A stretch of 64,000 nt of DNA, taken from NCBI RefSeq assembly GCF_000235505.1, contig NZ_JH379029.1:323798-387797 (forward strand). The letters run 5' to 3'. This DNA is from Hungatella hathewayi WAL-18680. GTDB taxonomy: Bacteria > Bacillota > Clostridia > Lachnospirales > Lachnospiraceae. Both the position numbers and the translations under genes were made by a program. The notes beneath the pieces are model-generated. The model saw only the letters and a program-made list of their open reading frames with translations. It was not told the DNA's origin and ran no database searches. Positions 52,354-61,747 of the stretch are shown here, piece after piece; within the stretch, counting starts at the first letter, position 1; every line of letters begins with the position of its first letter.

Positions 52354-52713
52354 CTATGCAATATTGTGGTACAGAATCAGCGCAATCATCTCAATCGGCT
52401 CCCCGTTGGTGGCCTCGATGCTGTGGCCTTCCCCGTCTCCGGTGAATGTCACATCCCCAGGTCCTATCTCCACCAGTTTTCCGTTATCGTTAAATGTCCC
52501 TGTTCCGCTGATAATATAATAAGTCTCAGACTCATTGTCATGAACATGGTAGCCGATTCCCGAGCCGGGATACACGGTGGTGTGCGCAAATACCCTGCCC
52601 TTCTCATACAGCTCCTCCGGCCCGTTTAAGATATCCCGCACCGTGATCTCCCCAGTCCCCTGAAACGGACTCGGTTTCAACGTGGACACTACATCCTCTT
52701 TCCGCCTTACCAT
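52354..52713 (-). CDS. Cupin-domain protein
   Basis: A 119-residue single cupin. The metal motif is visible as YHVHDNESETYYIISGTG with a second His in GEGHSIEA. Could be an isomerase, a dioxygenase or a sensor. Overlaps nothing, 13 bases before YhcH and 136 bases after livF. Confidence 0.85.
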   Translation of the reverse strand: MVRRKEDVVSTLKPSPFQGTGEITVRDILNGPEELYEKGRVFAHTTVYPGSGIGYHVHDNESETYYIISGTGTFNDNGKLVEIGPGDVTFTGDGEGHSIEATNGEPIEMIALILYHNIA

Positions 52714-52849
52714 AAATCTGTCACCTCCTCTTCTCTATGACGCCTGCGCTGCATACAGCACGGCCACATCCCTGTCACCTGCCACACTTTTAGCACCGGC
52801 CACTTCTCCGGCACCTGCGTCGCCCTCTCGCCTACAGCGCCCACATCCA

Positions 52850-53563
52850 TCAAGTCCCCAGATATTTCTGAATCGTCTCCTGCGTCAAATCCTTCGTCGG
52901 CTCATGATGCACCACCGAGCCCTTCTCCAGAATATAGCAGTCCTCACTGACCGACAGCGCAAACTTGATACTCTGCTCCGCCAGCAGAATCGTCACCTTC
53001 TGCTTAATCAATTCCTGCACAATCTCCGCCAGCTGCTGCACAATAATCGGCGCCAGACCTTCCGTAATCTCATCCATCAACAGCAGCTTCGGGTTCTGCA
53101 TCAGCCCGCGGGCCACCGCCAGCATCTGCTGCTCGCCGCCGCTCAACTTGCCACCCTTGGACGTCTCCCTCTCCTTCAATCTCGGAAACAAATCATAGAT
53201 TCTCTCCAGCGTCCAGTCCTTCCGCCCGTCCACGCCTACGCGCTCCGCAATCAGCAGATTCTCCTTCGTCGTCAGCGTAGGGAAAATATGTCTCCCCTGT
53301 GGCACATAGGCAATACCCGCCTGGGCAATCTTGTAGGAGTTGAGCCCGCAGATATTCTGCCCGTTAAACATGATTTTTCCTTCCGTAGTCGCATGGGCCT
53401 TCGGATTCAGCATTCCCATAATACTCTTCATCGTGGTGGATTTCCCCACGCCGTTACGCCCCAGCAGGCAGACCGAATGGCCTTCCTCCACCTCCAGGCT
53501 CAAATCAAAGAGGATATGGCTTTTATCATAATAAGAGTTGACATTTTCCAGTTGTAATATCAT
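52850..53563 (-). CDS. livF: Liv-type ABC transporter ATPase (LivF)
   Basis: A 237-residue ATPase: Walker A GRNGVGKSTTMK, signature LSGGEQQMLAVARGL, Walker B LLMDEITEGLAP (the LivF hallmark). ATGA overlap with livG. Imports branched-chain amino acids in known systems, but this operon suggests a carboxylate. Confidence 0.9.
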   Translation of the reverse strand: MILQLENVNSYYDKSHILFDLSLEVEEGHSVCLLGRNGVGKSTTMKSIMGMLNPKAHATTEGKIMFNGQNICGLNSYKIAQAGIAYVPQGRHIFPTLTTKENLLIAERVGVDGRKDWTLERIYDLFPRLKERETSKGGKLSGGEQQMLAVARGLMQNPKLLLMDEITEGLAPIIVQQLAEIVQELIKQKVTILLAEQSIKFALSVSEDCYILEKGSVVHHEPTKDLTQETIQKYLGT

Positions 53564-54309
53564 TCCGCACCTCCTAAATATGCCTGCTGCACAAACTCAT
53601 TCTGCCTGATTTTCTCCGGCGTATCCGACGCAATCAGCGCGCCGTTGCTCATCACCGATATCTCATCCGCATAGTTGAACACAATCTCCATATCATGCTC
53701 AATGAACACGATGGTCATATGCTGTTCCTTCCCCAGCTTCCGAATCAAATCCATCAGCTTGTAGGCTTCCTCTCTCGCCACGCCGGCCGCCGGCTCATCC
53801 AGAATCAGCAGCTTCGGCTCCAGCGCCAGGGCGATGGCGATATCCAGTCTTCTCTGGTCGCCGTAAGACATAAACCCGGCGATTTCCTCCGCCTTGTCCT
53901 CAATTCCCACCATGGCCAGATACTTCATGACCTCATCCTTGAGATAAGTGTCCTTCACCGGCAGGAAATGAAATGCCTTTTTATTCATGTTAATTCGAGC
54001 AATTTGAACATTCTCGTAAACCGTTAAATTCGAGAATATCTGTGTAATCTGAAAACATTTACACATGCCCTTCCGGACAATCTTGTGGGGCGCCAGCCCC
54101 GTGATATCCTCCCCGCGGAAAATAACCTTTCCACTGGAAGGCGTCGTGCGGTTGCAGATTAAATCCATCAGCGTGCTCTTTCCCGCGCCGTTTGGCCCAA
54201 TCACCGCCCTCATCTGTCCGTCCGGTACCTCAAAGGAGACATCATTGGTCGCATGAAGCGCCCCAAAAAACCGGTTCAAATGCTCCACTTTTAAAATAGG
54301 CTCACTCAT
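53560..54309 (-). CDS. livG: Liv-type ABC transporter ATPase (LivG)
   Basis: Second ATPase, 250 residues: GPNGAGKSTLMDLI, MSYGDQRRLDIAIALA and LLILDEPAAGVAREE. The ATG at 54309 overlaps the livM stop (TGATG). Confidence 0.9.
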   Translation of the reverse strand: MSEPILKVEHLNRFFGALHATNDVSFEVPDGQMRAVIGPNGAGKSTLMDLICNRTTPSSGKVIFRGEDITGLAPHKIVRKGMCKCFQITQIFSNLTVYENVQIARINMNKKAFHFLPVKDTYLKDEVMKYLAMVGIEDKAEEIAGFMSYGDQRRLDIAIALALEPKLLILDEPAAGVAREEAYKLMDLIRKLGKEQHMTIVFIEHDMEIVFNYADEISVMSNGALIASDTPEKIRQNEFVQQAYLGGAE

Positions 54310-55289
54310 CACACGACCTCCCCTTTCCTCTTTAAATTCTTCTTGCTCTCGTTGAGTTCCTTCGTCGCCTTATCCGTCAGCAGACCGCCCTGTAAGAACA
54401 GCACGCACAGCACAATGATAACGCCCTCAAACGCCTGGTAATACTGGGTGTAAATCGGCAGCTGCACGTTGATAACCGTAACAATAGCCGCTCCAAGAAT
54501 CGGTCCGAAGAAGCTGTACATACCGCCAATCAGACACATGATCAATGCATCCAGAGACGCGTTCGTCGAAATCATAGTCGGGAACGCCCCCATATTTCTC
54601 ATGGAATAACACAGACCCGCGATTCCGCAAAACAGTGCTGACACCATGTAAGCCACCAGCCGGACATTTCTCGTATTGATTCCCAAAAATGTCAACCGCT
54701 CAATATTTTCCCGGCTTCCCTTTAACACCGTCGCAAACGGTGATTTAAAGAAGAAATAAATCAGGATAATGCAAACCGTACAAACCGCGAAGCACAGATA
54801 GAAATTCGCCTTCGTGCTCAGTGCAAACGGCAGTCTCACCGCCCCGGTAATACCGGTATCGCTTCCCACAATCTGGAGCTTCTGCACCATGGTCCACAAC
54901 AGCGTATTAAGACCCATGTTCATAAATGCAAACGCCAGATCATCGTTAGAGCGCAGGCACAAAACGCCCATCACCGCCGCCAAAACCAGCACACACACCA
55001 GCGATAACGGCAGAGCCGCTCCCAGAGGCATTTTCATACGAACCACCATATAAAGATAGGCATAAGCCGCAAATCCAAAATAGGTACCCTGTCCCAGAGG
55101 ACGCAGTCCGCCAAATCCCAGAATAATATTTACCGCGGAGGCAAACAGCATGTAGATAACGGTACGGCACAGAAACTCTGTCACGGAGTCCGTGGCCGAA
55201 AACGAGATGAGGGAGATTAACAGCACGGTCACGCAGCCAAATATGACATCTCTCTTCATCTGTGATAAACTTTTCCACTTTGCAATCAT
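54309..55289 (-). CDS. livM: Liv-type ABC transporter permease (LivM)
   Basis: A 326-residue permease of the BPD_transp_2 family with nine or so helices; GFGGLRPLGQGTYFGFAAYAY and the GIAGLCYSMRNMG region are typical. Confidence 0.9.
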   Translation of the reverse strand: MIAKWKSLSQMKRDVIFGCVTVLLISLISFSATDSVTEFLCRTVIYMLFASAVNIILGFGGLRPLGQGTYFGFAAYAYLYMVVRMKMPLGAALPLSLVCVLVLAAVMGVLCLRSNDDLAFAFMNMGLNTLLWTMVQKLQIVGSDTGITGAVRLPFALSTKANFYLCFAVCTVCIILIYFFFKSPFATVLKGSRENIERLTFLGINTRNVRLVAYMVSALFCGIAGLCYSMRNMGAFPTMISTNASLDALIMCLIGGMYSFFGPILGAAIVTVINVQLPIYTQYYQAFEGVIIVLCVLFLQGGLLTDKATKELNESKKNLKRKGEVV

Positions 55290-55292
55290 CCC

Positions 55293-56156
55293 TTATGCCT
55301 CCTTCTTAGAAAATACACCGTTCGGTCTGATGAACATGCAGATAACCATAAGCGCTGCCGGAAGCAGGTTATAGAACTGCGGGAAGAAAATGGCGCCGAA
55401 CGCATTGACCAGACCAACCAGCAATGCCGCCGGGAGACATCCGTTCATGTTGCGCATACCGCCAATCATCAGAATCGGCATGATGTTGCCAAAGATGGAC
55501 AACCCCTCCTTGGGGCTCATACCGGTAATCGGTGCATTGATCACGCCGCCCAGTCCTGCAATTCCCATACCAATCATAAACATGATGGAGAACAGACGGT
55601 TCACGTTGATGCCAAGGCAGGCGACCATTTCCCTGTCCTTGATGATGGCACGCATCAGCATGCCAAGTTTTGTCTTGTTAATCATGAACCAGAACGCAAA
55701 TGCAATCAGCGCGCCCACGACAATCATAAACAGATAGTAAACCGGGAAGCGGATACCGAAGATGGCGATGGAGCCATTTAAAAACTTCGGCAGTGTTAAT
55801 AACCGGATGGAATACCCCCATACCATAACCATAGCATCACACACGATGTAAGCCACACCGAAGGTCAGAAGCATAATGTAGAGCATGTTTTTGCCAAACA
55901 GCGGTCTCACCGCCCGCTCCACGAACCATCCCAAAAATCCCACTACAAACGGGATGATAATCAGTGCCGGAATAAAGCCAACCACCGGGACCAGTGAGTA
56001 GCAAAGGTAAGTACCCAGGACGAAAAATGCGCCCTGCCCGAAGTTTACCATGTTCATACCGCTGATGATCAGCGACATGCCGGCAACCATCATGTAAGAA
56101 ACCATACCGCTGGATATCCCGGTTACCAATGTTTGTAAGAAATATGATACTGTCAT
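55293..56156 (-). CDS. livH: Liv-type ABC transporter permease (LivH)
   Basis: About 287 residues, many helices; SGMNMVNFGQGAFFVLGTY and ISGMVSY are LivH-like. The ATG 56156 (MTVSYF) sits 7 bases after AGGAG; the Met two codons earlier lies too close to it. Confidence 0.9.
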   Translation of the reverse strand: MTVSYFLQTLVTGISSGMVSYMMVAGMSLIISGMNMVNFGQGAFFVLGTYLCYSLVPVVGFIPALIIIPFVVGFLGWFVERAVRPLFGKNMLYIMLLTFGVAYIVCDAMVMVWGYSIRLLTLPKFLNGSIAIFGIRFPVYYLFMIVVGALIAFAFWFMINKTKLGMLMRAIIKDREMVACLGINVNRLFSIMFMIGMGIAGLGGVINAPITGMSPKEGLSIFGNIMPILMIGGMRNMNGCLPAALLVGLVNAFGAIFFPQFYNLLPAALMVICMFIRPNGVFSKKEA

Positions 56157-56197
56157 ATCCATTCTCCTGTCTTTTCTCTCATTCTCTGCTGACACAC

Positions 56198-56235
56198 GGA
56201 TGGCAGGAAGAAGTTTTCATTCCCTCCTGCCATCC
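56198..56235 (-). terminator. Intra-operon hairpin after livK
   Basis: GGATGGCAGGA (56198-56208) pairs perfectly with TCCTGCCATCC (56225-56235), between the binding-protein and permease genes. No strong T-run; partial terminator or 3' stabiliser. Confidence 0.6.
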
Positions 56236-56248
56236 ACTGTCATACGCC

Positions 56249-57619
56249 TTATTTTAATGTAGACAAATCCGTAAAGGTCAAACCGTTCTTAGACGCGTAA
56301 TCCTGCATCTGCTCTTTTGTCGGCAGCACTTCCTCCGCCATGTATACCTTGTAAATGTCGCCGACCGGGATTTTCCACTTGCCTGTGGTATCTTCCACTG
56401 CGGTTACATAGTAGTAAGCGTGATTCATCACATGGTCGAAATCGCGGAATCCGATGCCCTCGCCGTAAATGGTGTCGAACTTCACATTTTCAAGGGCTGT
56501 GGTAACGCCTTCAGGCGACCAGTCGTCCGTAGTCTTTAATGCCTCGCAGATAGCGGTGATACCGATGTACCAGGTATAGCCCATATCGGACGGAAGAATA
56601 TCCTGTTTGTATAACTTCTGTCCAAGAGCGCCGTAGTTTTCCACCAGCTTGTCATTGCCCTCGATGTCGCTTAACCAGAATGGCCATAAGTCAACGCCGT
56701 GAACCTTGCCGTAAGGATAGTTGCCCGCATCCGCCAGGGATGTGGTGTTGGTGGAGTCACAGGTGTACCATCCAAGATAGTCACACATATCCCACAGACC
56801 AAACTGCTGGCCCTGGTTAATCAAAGATACGAAGTTCGGTCCTGCTACGGCGCCGATGATAACGTCCGGGTCCTTTCCAACAATGGAGCTGATAATGTTG
56901 GAAAATTCCGTCGCACTGGATGCTACCTGGCTGGAACCCATATTGGTATAGCCGTCGCCCAAATACTCATAGAAGAAATCACGGCTGTCTCCGGATGCGC
57001 CGCCATCGTTTCCGATGAAGTAGGCCGATTTATAGCCCTGCTCCTCCGCGTATTTCGCGTTCATGTTGGCAATCGCCCACGCGTTGAAACCGCAGGAGAA
57101 CATATAGCGGGATGCATTTTCAATGGTAACACGGGTGTTCATGGTACAAGGCGTCACCATGGGGAACTTGTTGGTCTCCGCCCACTGAGCACCGGTAGGC
57201 GCCTCGCCGTCGGATTTCGGTCCCAGAATCGCTACCACACCTTCACCGACCAGCTCGGTGGATTTCTGCGCCACGTTGGCGGAATCGGAACCCGTATCAC
57301 GGTAAACCAGTTCCACCTGCTTGCCATTGACGCCGCCTGCCTCGTTGATCTCCTGTACGGCCAGCTCCGCGCCTGCCTCTGCCCACACAACCGTGGCCGC
57401 CGCCGCGGAAGAACGGTCTGTCAGAATACCGATTTTCACGGTGTCGCCGGAAGCCGCATTGCCTGCTGCCGCTGTGGTTCCCGCTTCCCCTGCCGTGGTT
57501 CCTGCCTCACCGGCCGCATTGGTGTTGGCGGCGCTCTCCGTACCTGTTCCGCCTCCACAGCCTGTCAGGGATGCAATCATTGCTCCTGTAAGCACTACGC
57601 TCCATAATCTTTTTTTCAT
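56249..57619 (-). CDS. Liv-type substrate-binding lipoprotein
   Basis: A 456-residue type-I periplasmic-binding protein (LivJ/LivK family): lipobox SLTGCG, low-complexity Ala/Gly/Thr linker, then KIGILTDRSSAAAATVVWAEAGAELAVQEINEAGGVNGK. First gene of the transporter block and downstream of the PEP-mutase-like pair, so its ligand is probably what those enzymes handle, not necessarily an amino acid. Confidence 0.9.
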   Translation of the reverse strand: MKKRLWSVVLTGAMIASLTGCGGGTGTESAANTNAAGEAGTTAGEAGTTAAAGNAASGDTVKIGILTDRSSAAAATVVWAEAGAELAVQEINEAGGVNGKQVELVYRDTGSDSANVAQKSTELVGEGVVAILGPKSDGEAPTGAQWAETNKFPMVTPCTMNTRVTIENASRYMFSCGFNAWAIANMNAKYAEEQGYKSAYFIGNDGGASGDSRDFFYEYLGDGYTNMGSSQVASSATEFSNIISSIVGKDPDVIIGAVAGPNFVSLINQGQQFGLWDMCDYLGWYTCDSTNTTSLADAGNYPYGKVHGVDLWPFWLSDIEGNDKLVENYGALGQKLYKQDILPSDMGYTWYIGITAICEALKTTDDWSPEGVTTALENVKFDTIYGEGIGFRDFDHVMNHAYYYVTAVEDTTGKWKIPVGDIYKVYMAEEVLPTKEQMQDYASKNGLTFTDLSTLK

Positions 57620-57694
57620 GTTGTAAACCCTCCATTTACCTTTTTATTAAAACGGGCCCTTACCCGCCAGTGAACTGCTCCGCTTTGGCACTAT

Positions 57695-58678
57695 TTATTT
57701 TTCTTTCTTATCCGGGTCATGGACATCGTCCGGACGCACAAAATAATCATAATTTCTCTGGGCGATGGAATCCTGGGGTTCTCTCACATAGCTGTTCTCC
57801 AAATCCACCCAGTACTTGTTAGTCAGGCCAAACATACTCATGGTCGTAAAGCATTTATATCCGGTATCATCAAAGTGATAATCCACATAGTTGTTGTTCT
57901 GCTCCATCATCACATGACGTCCCACATCCAGCATGGCTAACATCGCCGCGTGCATGGAATAGTGAACCCCCACCAGCTTGTAGTTGCCCAAATCCTTCAG
58001 CTGCTCCATGGTAATCTCATGGGGATCATGGGCCGCGCCACAGATATCCGGGTACCACATCGGACAGTTGCAGGCGTCTCTTAACTTCTTGCACAGCTCG
58101 TATTTATCGCCCTTCACCTTGTGCATCCAGAGGATACAAAGCATATCTGCCCCGGCCTCCCAGTAGGCCTTCAGACGGGCCACACAGTCGTCAAAATCTT
58201 CCTCCGGGTTAGTATCACACCGGGCAATCAGGAATCCATGGCGGCCATCCGCGTCCAGACCGTCTCTTGCCGCTTTGAAGCGGAGCACCGCATCCTCAAT
58301 CGGAAGCTGCCCAGCTCTTCCCAACTCGCTGGTATCCGTCACCAGCACGCCAGCCGCACCGGCTTTCATGATTCTCTTACATCCCACATAGGTATTCAGT
58401 CCACGGCCAAATCCAAATCCGTCATCCGCATCAATAATCAGCGGCATCTGTGTCATATTGGTAATCCGGTCCGTCACCTGGCAGAAATCGTCGATGGATA
58501 ACAGCTGTAAATCCGGAACTCCGGTCAGCGCGCACGCCAAATCCCCGCTGCTCACCATAATCACTTCAAATCCATTCATCTCCGCCGCCTTGGCAGAGGC
58601 ACAGTCGTGAAGCTCCGGCACAATCCGTACCTTATCGTCACTGACTAACTCCCTCAATCGGTCTGCTGCATTGTACAT
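57695..58678 (-). CDS. PEP-mutase/isocitrate-lyase superfamily protein A
   Basis: A 327-residue (beta/alpha)8 protein of the PEP mutase/isocitrate lyase superfamily. It keeps the metal segment DADDGFGF (83-90) and IARCDTNPEEDFDDCVARLKAYWEAGADMLCI. The catalytic loop of the C-C lyases (KxCGH, with Cys as base) is absent: the matching region reads VTDTSELGRAGQLP (113-126). Not therefore an obvious isocitrate, methylisocitrate or dimethylmalate lyase. Paralogue of the upstream gene (21-base gap). Reaction unknown; a 2-oxo or malate-like acid is expected. Confidence 0.82.
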   Translation of the reverse strand: MYNAADRLRELVSDDKVRIVPELHDCASAKAAEMNGFEVIMVSSGDLACALTGVPDLQLLSIDDFCQVTDRITNMTQMPLIIDADDGFGFGRGLNTYVGCKRIMKAGAAGVLVTDTSELGRAGQLPIEDAVLRFKAARDGLDADGRHGFLIARCDTNPEEDFDDCVARLKAYWEAGADMLCILWMHKVKGDKYELCKKLRDACNCPMWYPDICGAAHDPHEITMEQLKDLGNYKLVGVHYSMHAAMLAMLDVGRHVMMEQNNNYVDYHFDDTGYKCFTTMSMFGLTNKYWVDLENSYVREPQDSIAQRNYDYFVRPDDVHDPDKKEK

Positions 58679-58699
58679 AAGTAAGTCTCCTCTCTGAAT

Positions 58700-59653
58700 T
58701 TACAGTCTGTCTTTGATATCAATCTTCTTGAACTCGTCCGGATAAGGCGCCACCTTATGGCCCACGATGGTGTACTCCTTGTCTTCCCCGGTAAAGGAAT
58801 TTTCCAGTTCCAAGTAATCCTGCGGTGCAAATAATGGGCTGGCGCTGAAATCCGGCTGGCCGGTTCCTGATGCATGGGTGAAGGTGTAAGCCACGCTCTG
58901 GTCTCTGAAGTTGGCAAGACCATGCTCCAGCATGCCTTCCATCGCCGCTTTCATGGTGTAGTGGGTGGAACACATCTTGAATCCCAGCGGTGTCAAATCG
59001 TCCATGGTCACGGCTGGAACCCCGTTGTCCGCCCGGACATCCGCAAAGATCTTCCAGCCCGGTACCAGCTCCGCCATCTCCTTCGCCTTGTCAAGTGTCG
59101 TGATCAGCACCATCATCGCCATATCCGCTCCCATCTCCATGGCGATGCGGAGTCTCTCACAGCCTTCCTTCATCTGCTCTGGATCGTAGGGGTCCGCATT
59201 GGAGCGGGCAATCAGCAGGCAGTCCGTTCCTTTTAATGCTTCCACCGCCGCTTTCACCTTTGCCAGGTACTTCTCTCTCGGAAGAATCTTGCAGGTGTCT
59301 TCCATATCTCCCGCATCCTCCAGCTGAATCGCCGCAGCTCCCGCCGCTGAGAGGCGCTTCGCCGAGCGGTACACCGCCAGCGGTCCTCCAAATCCGTCCT
59401 CTATATCTGCAATCAGTGGAATGGAGCTGGTCTGGGAAACCCGGCTTACCACCCACTCCAAATCGGTTAAATTGGTAAATCCGTAATCAATGACGCCGTT
59501 TAAGCTGATGGAAACCTCTCCTCCACTCAACAAACTGGCTGGGAAACCGCACATCTCCACCGCCCGGTTGGATGCACAGTCATACACACATGGTACGAGA
59601 AAGCACTTGTCGCTCTCCTCCAGTAACTGTCTTAATGTTTTTCTGCTAGACAT
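58700..59653 (-). CDS. PEP-mutase/isocitrate-lyase superfamily protein B
   Basis: A 317-residue paralogue of the next gene: DIEDGFGG (83-90), QLED (110-113) then AGDMEDTCKILP where KxCGH is expected, and IARSNADPYDPEQMKEGCERLRIAMEMGADMAM. The lyase loop is again missing, though differently. The pair may be two enzymes of one path or a hetero-oligomer. First gene of the operon through the Liv importer, cupin and YhcH; promoter at about 59.78 kb. Confidence 0.82.
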   Translation of the reverse strand: MSSRKTLRQLLEESDKCFLVPCVYDCASNRAVEMCGFPASLLSGGEVSISLNGVIDYGFTNLTDLEWVVSRVSQTSSIPLIADIEDGFGGPLAVYRSAKRLSAAGAAAIQLEDAGDMEDTCKILPREKYLAKVKAAVEALKGTDCLLIARSNADPYDPEQMKEGCERLRIAMEMGADMAMMVLITTLDKAKEMAELVPGWKIFADVRADNGVPAVTMDDLTPLGFKMCSTHYTMKAAMEGMLEHGLANFRDQSVAYTFTHASGTGQPDFSASPLFAPQDYLELENSFTGEDKEYTIVGHKVAPYPDEFKKIDIKDRL

Positions 59654-60056
59654 TTTTCCTCTCCCTCTCTTTTCACTCTGAATTTGCTCGGAACACGATT
59701 TGACAGCCGACGGTATCGACTGTATTCGACAACGATTTATGCTAGTTGTGAACTTGTGTTATGCGTGTAGTATACAACACTTCTTTTACTTATACAATGC
59801 ACATTAATAACAGATTTATATTCCATTTTTTGTGCATAATTTCCAAATCCACCAGCAGGCTTTTCGCCTCCAATCCTTGATACCCCGTTACATCCAGCCA
59901 AAAATATAGCAAAATCATACAATTTTGAAATTCATAAATAAGCATTTTTCAGGTTGCCAGATTGTATTTTTTGTCATACAATAGTGTTATTAATATTCCT
60001 GTTGTATACTTTATGGTTTCCATTTTACCCATAACTACAGGACAGAGGAGTCAACT
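59654..60056. promoter_or_regulatory. Divergent control region with repeated GntR-type boxes
   Basis: 403 bases without a gene. Minus-strand promoter TTGTAT (59792-59797), 17-base spacer, TATACT (59769-59774). The 11-mer TGTTGTATACT occurs once facing each gene (59769-59779 minus; 60000-60010 plus), covering a -10-like box each time. ATTGTAT (59961-59967) and ATACAAT (59976-59982) form another inverted repeat, and ATACAA recurs at 59917-59922. Likely autoregulatory operator sites of the GntR/FCD protein. Confidence 0.6.
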
Positions 60057-60755
60057 ATGCCAACAAATGCGAACCGTGATTTGAAGAATCACACTTATCA
60101 GATTTTAAAAGAACGATTAATCAACTGCATATACGAACCGGGCACCATGTTAAATGAAGCGCAGCTCGCCACCGATTTGGGGCTGAGCCGTACCCCGGTG
60201 AGGGAAGCCATCAGCAGGCTGGAGATGGACGGGTTTATCAAAATCATTCCCAAGAAGGGAATCTACGTGTCCGACATCCAGTTAAGCGACGTTCTCCAGA
60301 TATTCCAGACCCGCTATGAGATTGAGCCGGTAGCCCTGCGCATGGCCGCGCCTCACCTCCCTATGGAGGAGTTATATGAATTCCGCAAGAAATTTCAGGG
60401 GGATTTGACCGATATCCAGAATGGATACCGCCTGGACACCGCCATGCATCTCTTCATCATCGAGCACTGCGGCAACCGTTATATTATTGATATGATGCAC
60501 AAGCTGTTCGACGACAACACGAGAGTTATCATCGCCAGCAAGCAGAACCAGGTCCAGATTCACGATGCCCGCCACGAGCACCTGGAAATCATCGAAACCC
60601 TGATTGACAAGGAATACGAAAAAGCCGCCGCCATGATGCAGACCCACATCGAGTCCTGCCGCCGGGCCGCCGTAGACTATTTCTATTCCCTCCAGGCCTT
60701 CAGTTCCACCCCGCCGCCCACCTATAAGCAGCGGCTGCAGGAGCTGGAGATTTAG
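60057..60755 (+). CDS. GntR-family regulator, FCD type
   Basis: A 232-residue FadR/VanR-group regulator: winged helix-turn-helix (LNEAQLATDLGLSRTPVREAISRLEMDGFIKIIPKKGIYVS, about 32-72) and a helical FCD ligand domain with metal-site His residues (AMHLFIIEHCGN and HEHLEIIETLI). FCD regulators bind carboxylic acids, matching the divergent PEP-mutase-like operon. Confidence 0.92.
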   Translation: MPTNANRDLKNHTYQILKERLINCIYEPGTMLNEAQLATDLGLSRTPVREAISRLEMDGFIKIIPKKGIYVSDIQLSDVLQIFQTRYEIEPVALRMAAPHLPMEELYEFRKKFQGDLTDIQNGYRLDTAMHLFIIEHCGNRYIIDMMHKLFDDNTRVIIASKQNQVQIHDARHEHLEIIETLIDKEYEKAAAMMQTHIESCRRAAVDYFYSLQAFSSTPPPTYKQRLQELEI

Positions 60756-60784
60756 ATAATATCACAAGATATAAAATTGCAGAA

Positions 60785-60850
60785 AAAACGCCCTGACGAT
60801 ATGTGTGATAAAAACCTTACCACACAGCTTCGTCAGGGCCTTGTTTTGTT
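60785..60850. terminator. Bidirectional terminator
   Basis: GCCCTGACGA (60790-60799) pairs perfectly with TCGTCAGGGC (60830-60839), with inner TGTGTG/CACACA pairing, A-run before and T-rich after. Between the convergent GntR and reductase genes. Confidence 0.8.
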
Positions 60851-61716
60851 TACCAGTTATAATGCTTAATCAACGCCTGGGTTCCCAAATCGCCCATGCC
60901 TTCCGCTTCCAGCTCCCTGCACATGGAGAGAACATCTTCCAGGACTGTCAGCTCTGCGGACACATCCTTCGCCTCTTCGTCCGCCAGACTCATATCCTTG
61001 ATAAAATGTTTTAAGAAGAATCCTGGCTCAAAGTTATTGACGAGGGCCTTGGAAGCCACGTTGTTCATCTGGGCGCTTCCGGCGGCTCCGGTGGAGATGG
61101 ATTTCAGCATGACATCCACATCAAGCCCCACCTTTTTAGCGTAGACCATGGCCTCGCAGGCGCCTGCCAGGGCACCGGCAATGGCAATCTGGTTGCACAT
61201 CTTGGTGTGCTGGCCGTTGCCGGCTTTGCCTTCATAATTGATGTTCTTACCCATGGCTTCCAGCACCGGAAGACAGGCATCAAACACTTCTTTGTCGCCG
61301 CCCGCCAGGATTGTCAGCGTTCCCGCCTTCGCGCCGGTATCGCCGCCGGTCACTGGGGCATCCAAGGCGTACAGTCCTGCTTTCATCGCTTCCTCATAGA
61401 TGCGGACTGCCAGCTTCGGGCTGGTGGTTGTCATGTCAATCAGATAGGTTCCCTTGTCCGCGTTGGCAATGATTCCACTCTCACCAAAGTAAACCTCCTC
61501 CACATCCTTCGGATATCCAACGATGGTGATGACCACGTCCTGTCCCTTGGCGCACTCCGCCACGGTATCACACCAGCGGGCTCCCTCAGCAATCACATCC
61601 TCCACCTTCGCCTTGGTTCTGGTGTAAATGCTGACCTCATATCCTGCCTTTCTCAAATTGCGCACCATGGATTTCCCCATGATACCCACACCGATAAATC
61701 CAATTTTCTTCATCAT
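60850..61716 (-). CDS. HIBADH-family 2-hydroxyacid reductase (GarR-like)
   Basis: A 288-residue beta-hydroxyacid dehydrogenase: GFIGVGIMGKSMVRNL cofactor motif, DAPVTGGDTGAKAGTLTILAGG substrate motif, and the catalytic Lys in GNGQHTKMCNQ. Could be tartronate-semialdehyde reductase, 3-hydroxyisobutyrate or 2-hydroxymethylglutarate dehydrogenase; not distinguishable here. Own promoter upstream with two copies of a 13-mer. Convergent with the GntR gene; a link to the PEP-mutase-like operon is possible. Confidence 0.88.
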   Translation of the reverse strand: MMKKIGFIGVGIMGKSMVRNLRKAGYEVSIYTRTKAKVEDVIAEGARWCDTVAECAKGQDVVITIVGYPKDVEEVYFGESGIIANADKGTYLIDMTTTSPKLAVRIYEEAMKAGLYALDAPVTGGDTGAKAGTLTILAGGDKEVFDACLPVLEAMGKNINYEGKAGNGQHTKMCNQIAIAGALAGACEAMVYAKKVGLDVDVMLKSISTGAAGSAQMNNVASKALVNNFEPGFFLKHFIKDMSLADEEAKDVSAELTVLEDVLSMCRELEAEGMGDLGTQALIKHYNW

Positions 61717-61747
61717 TCATACCCCTTTTCTGTCGTTATACTCTTCT

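Noticed and set aside
52682-53557. Open plus-strand frame antisense to livF
   Set aside because: Leu/Arg/His-rich shadow of an ATPase gene; no start signal.
56699-57607. Long open plus-strand frame antisense to the Liv binding protein
   Set aside because: Composition is that of a mirror frame; the minus strand has a clear lipoprotein with SD and operon context.
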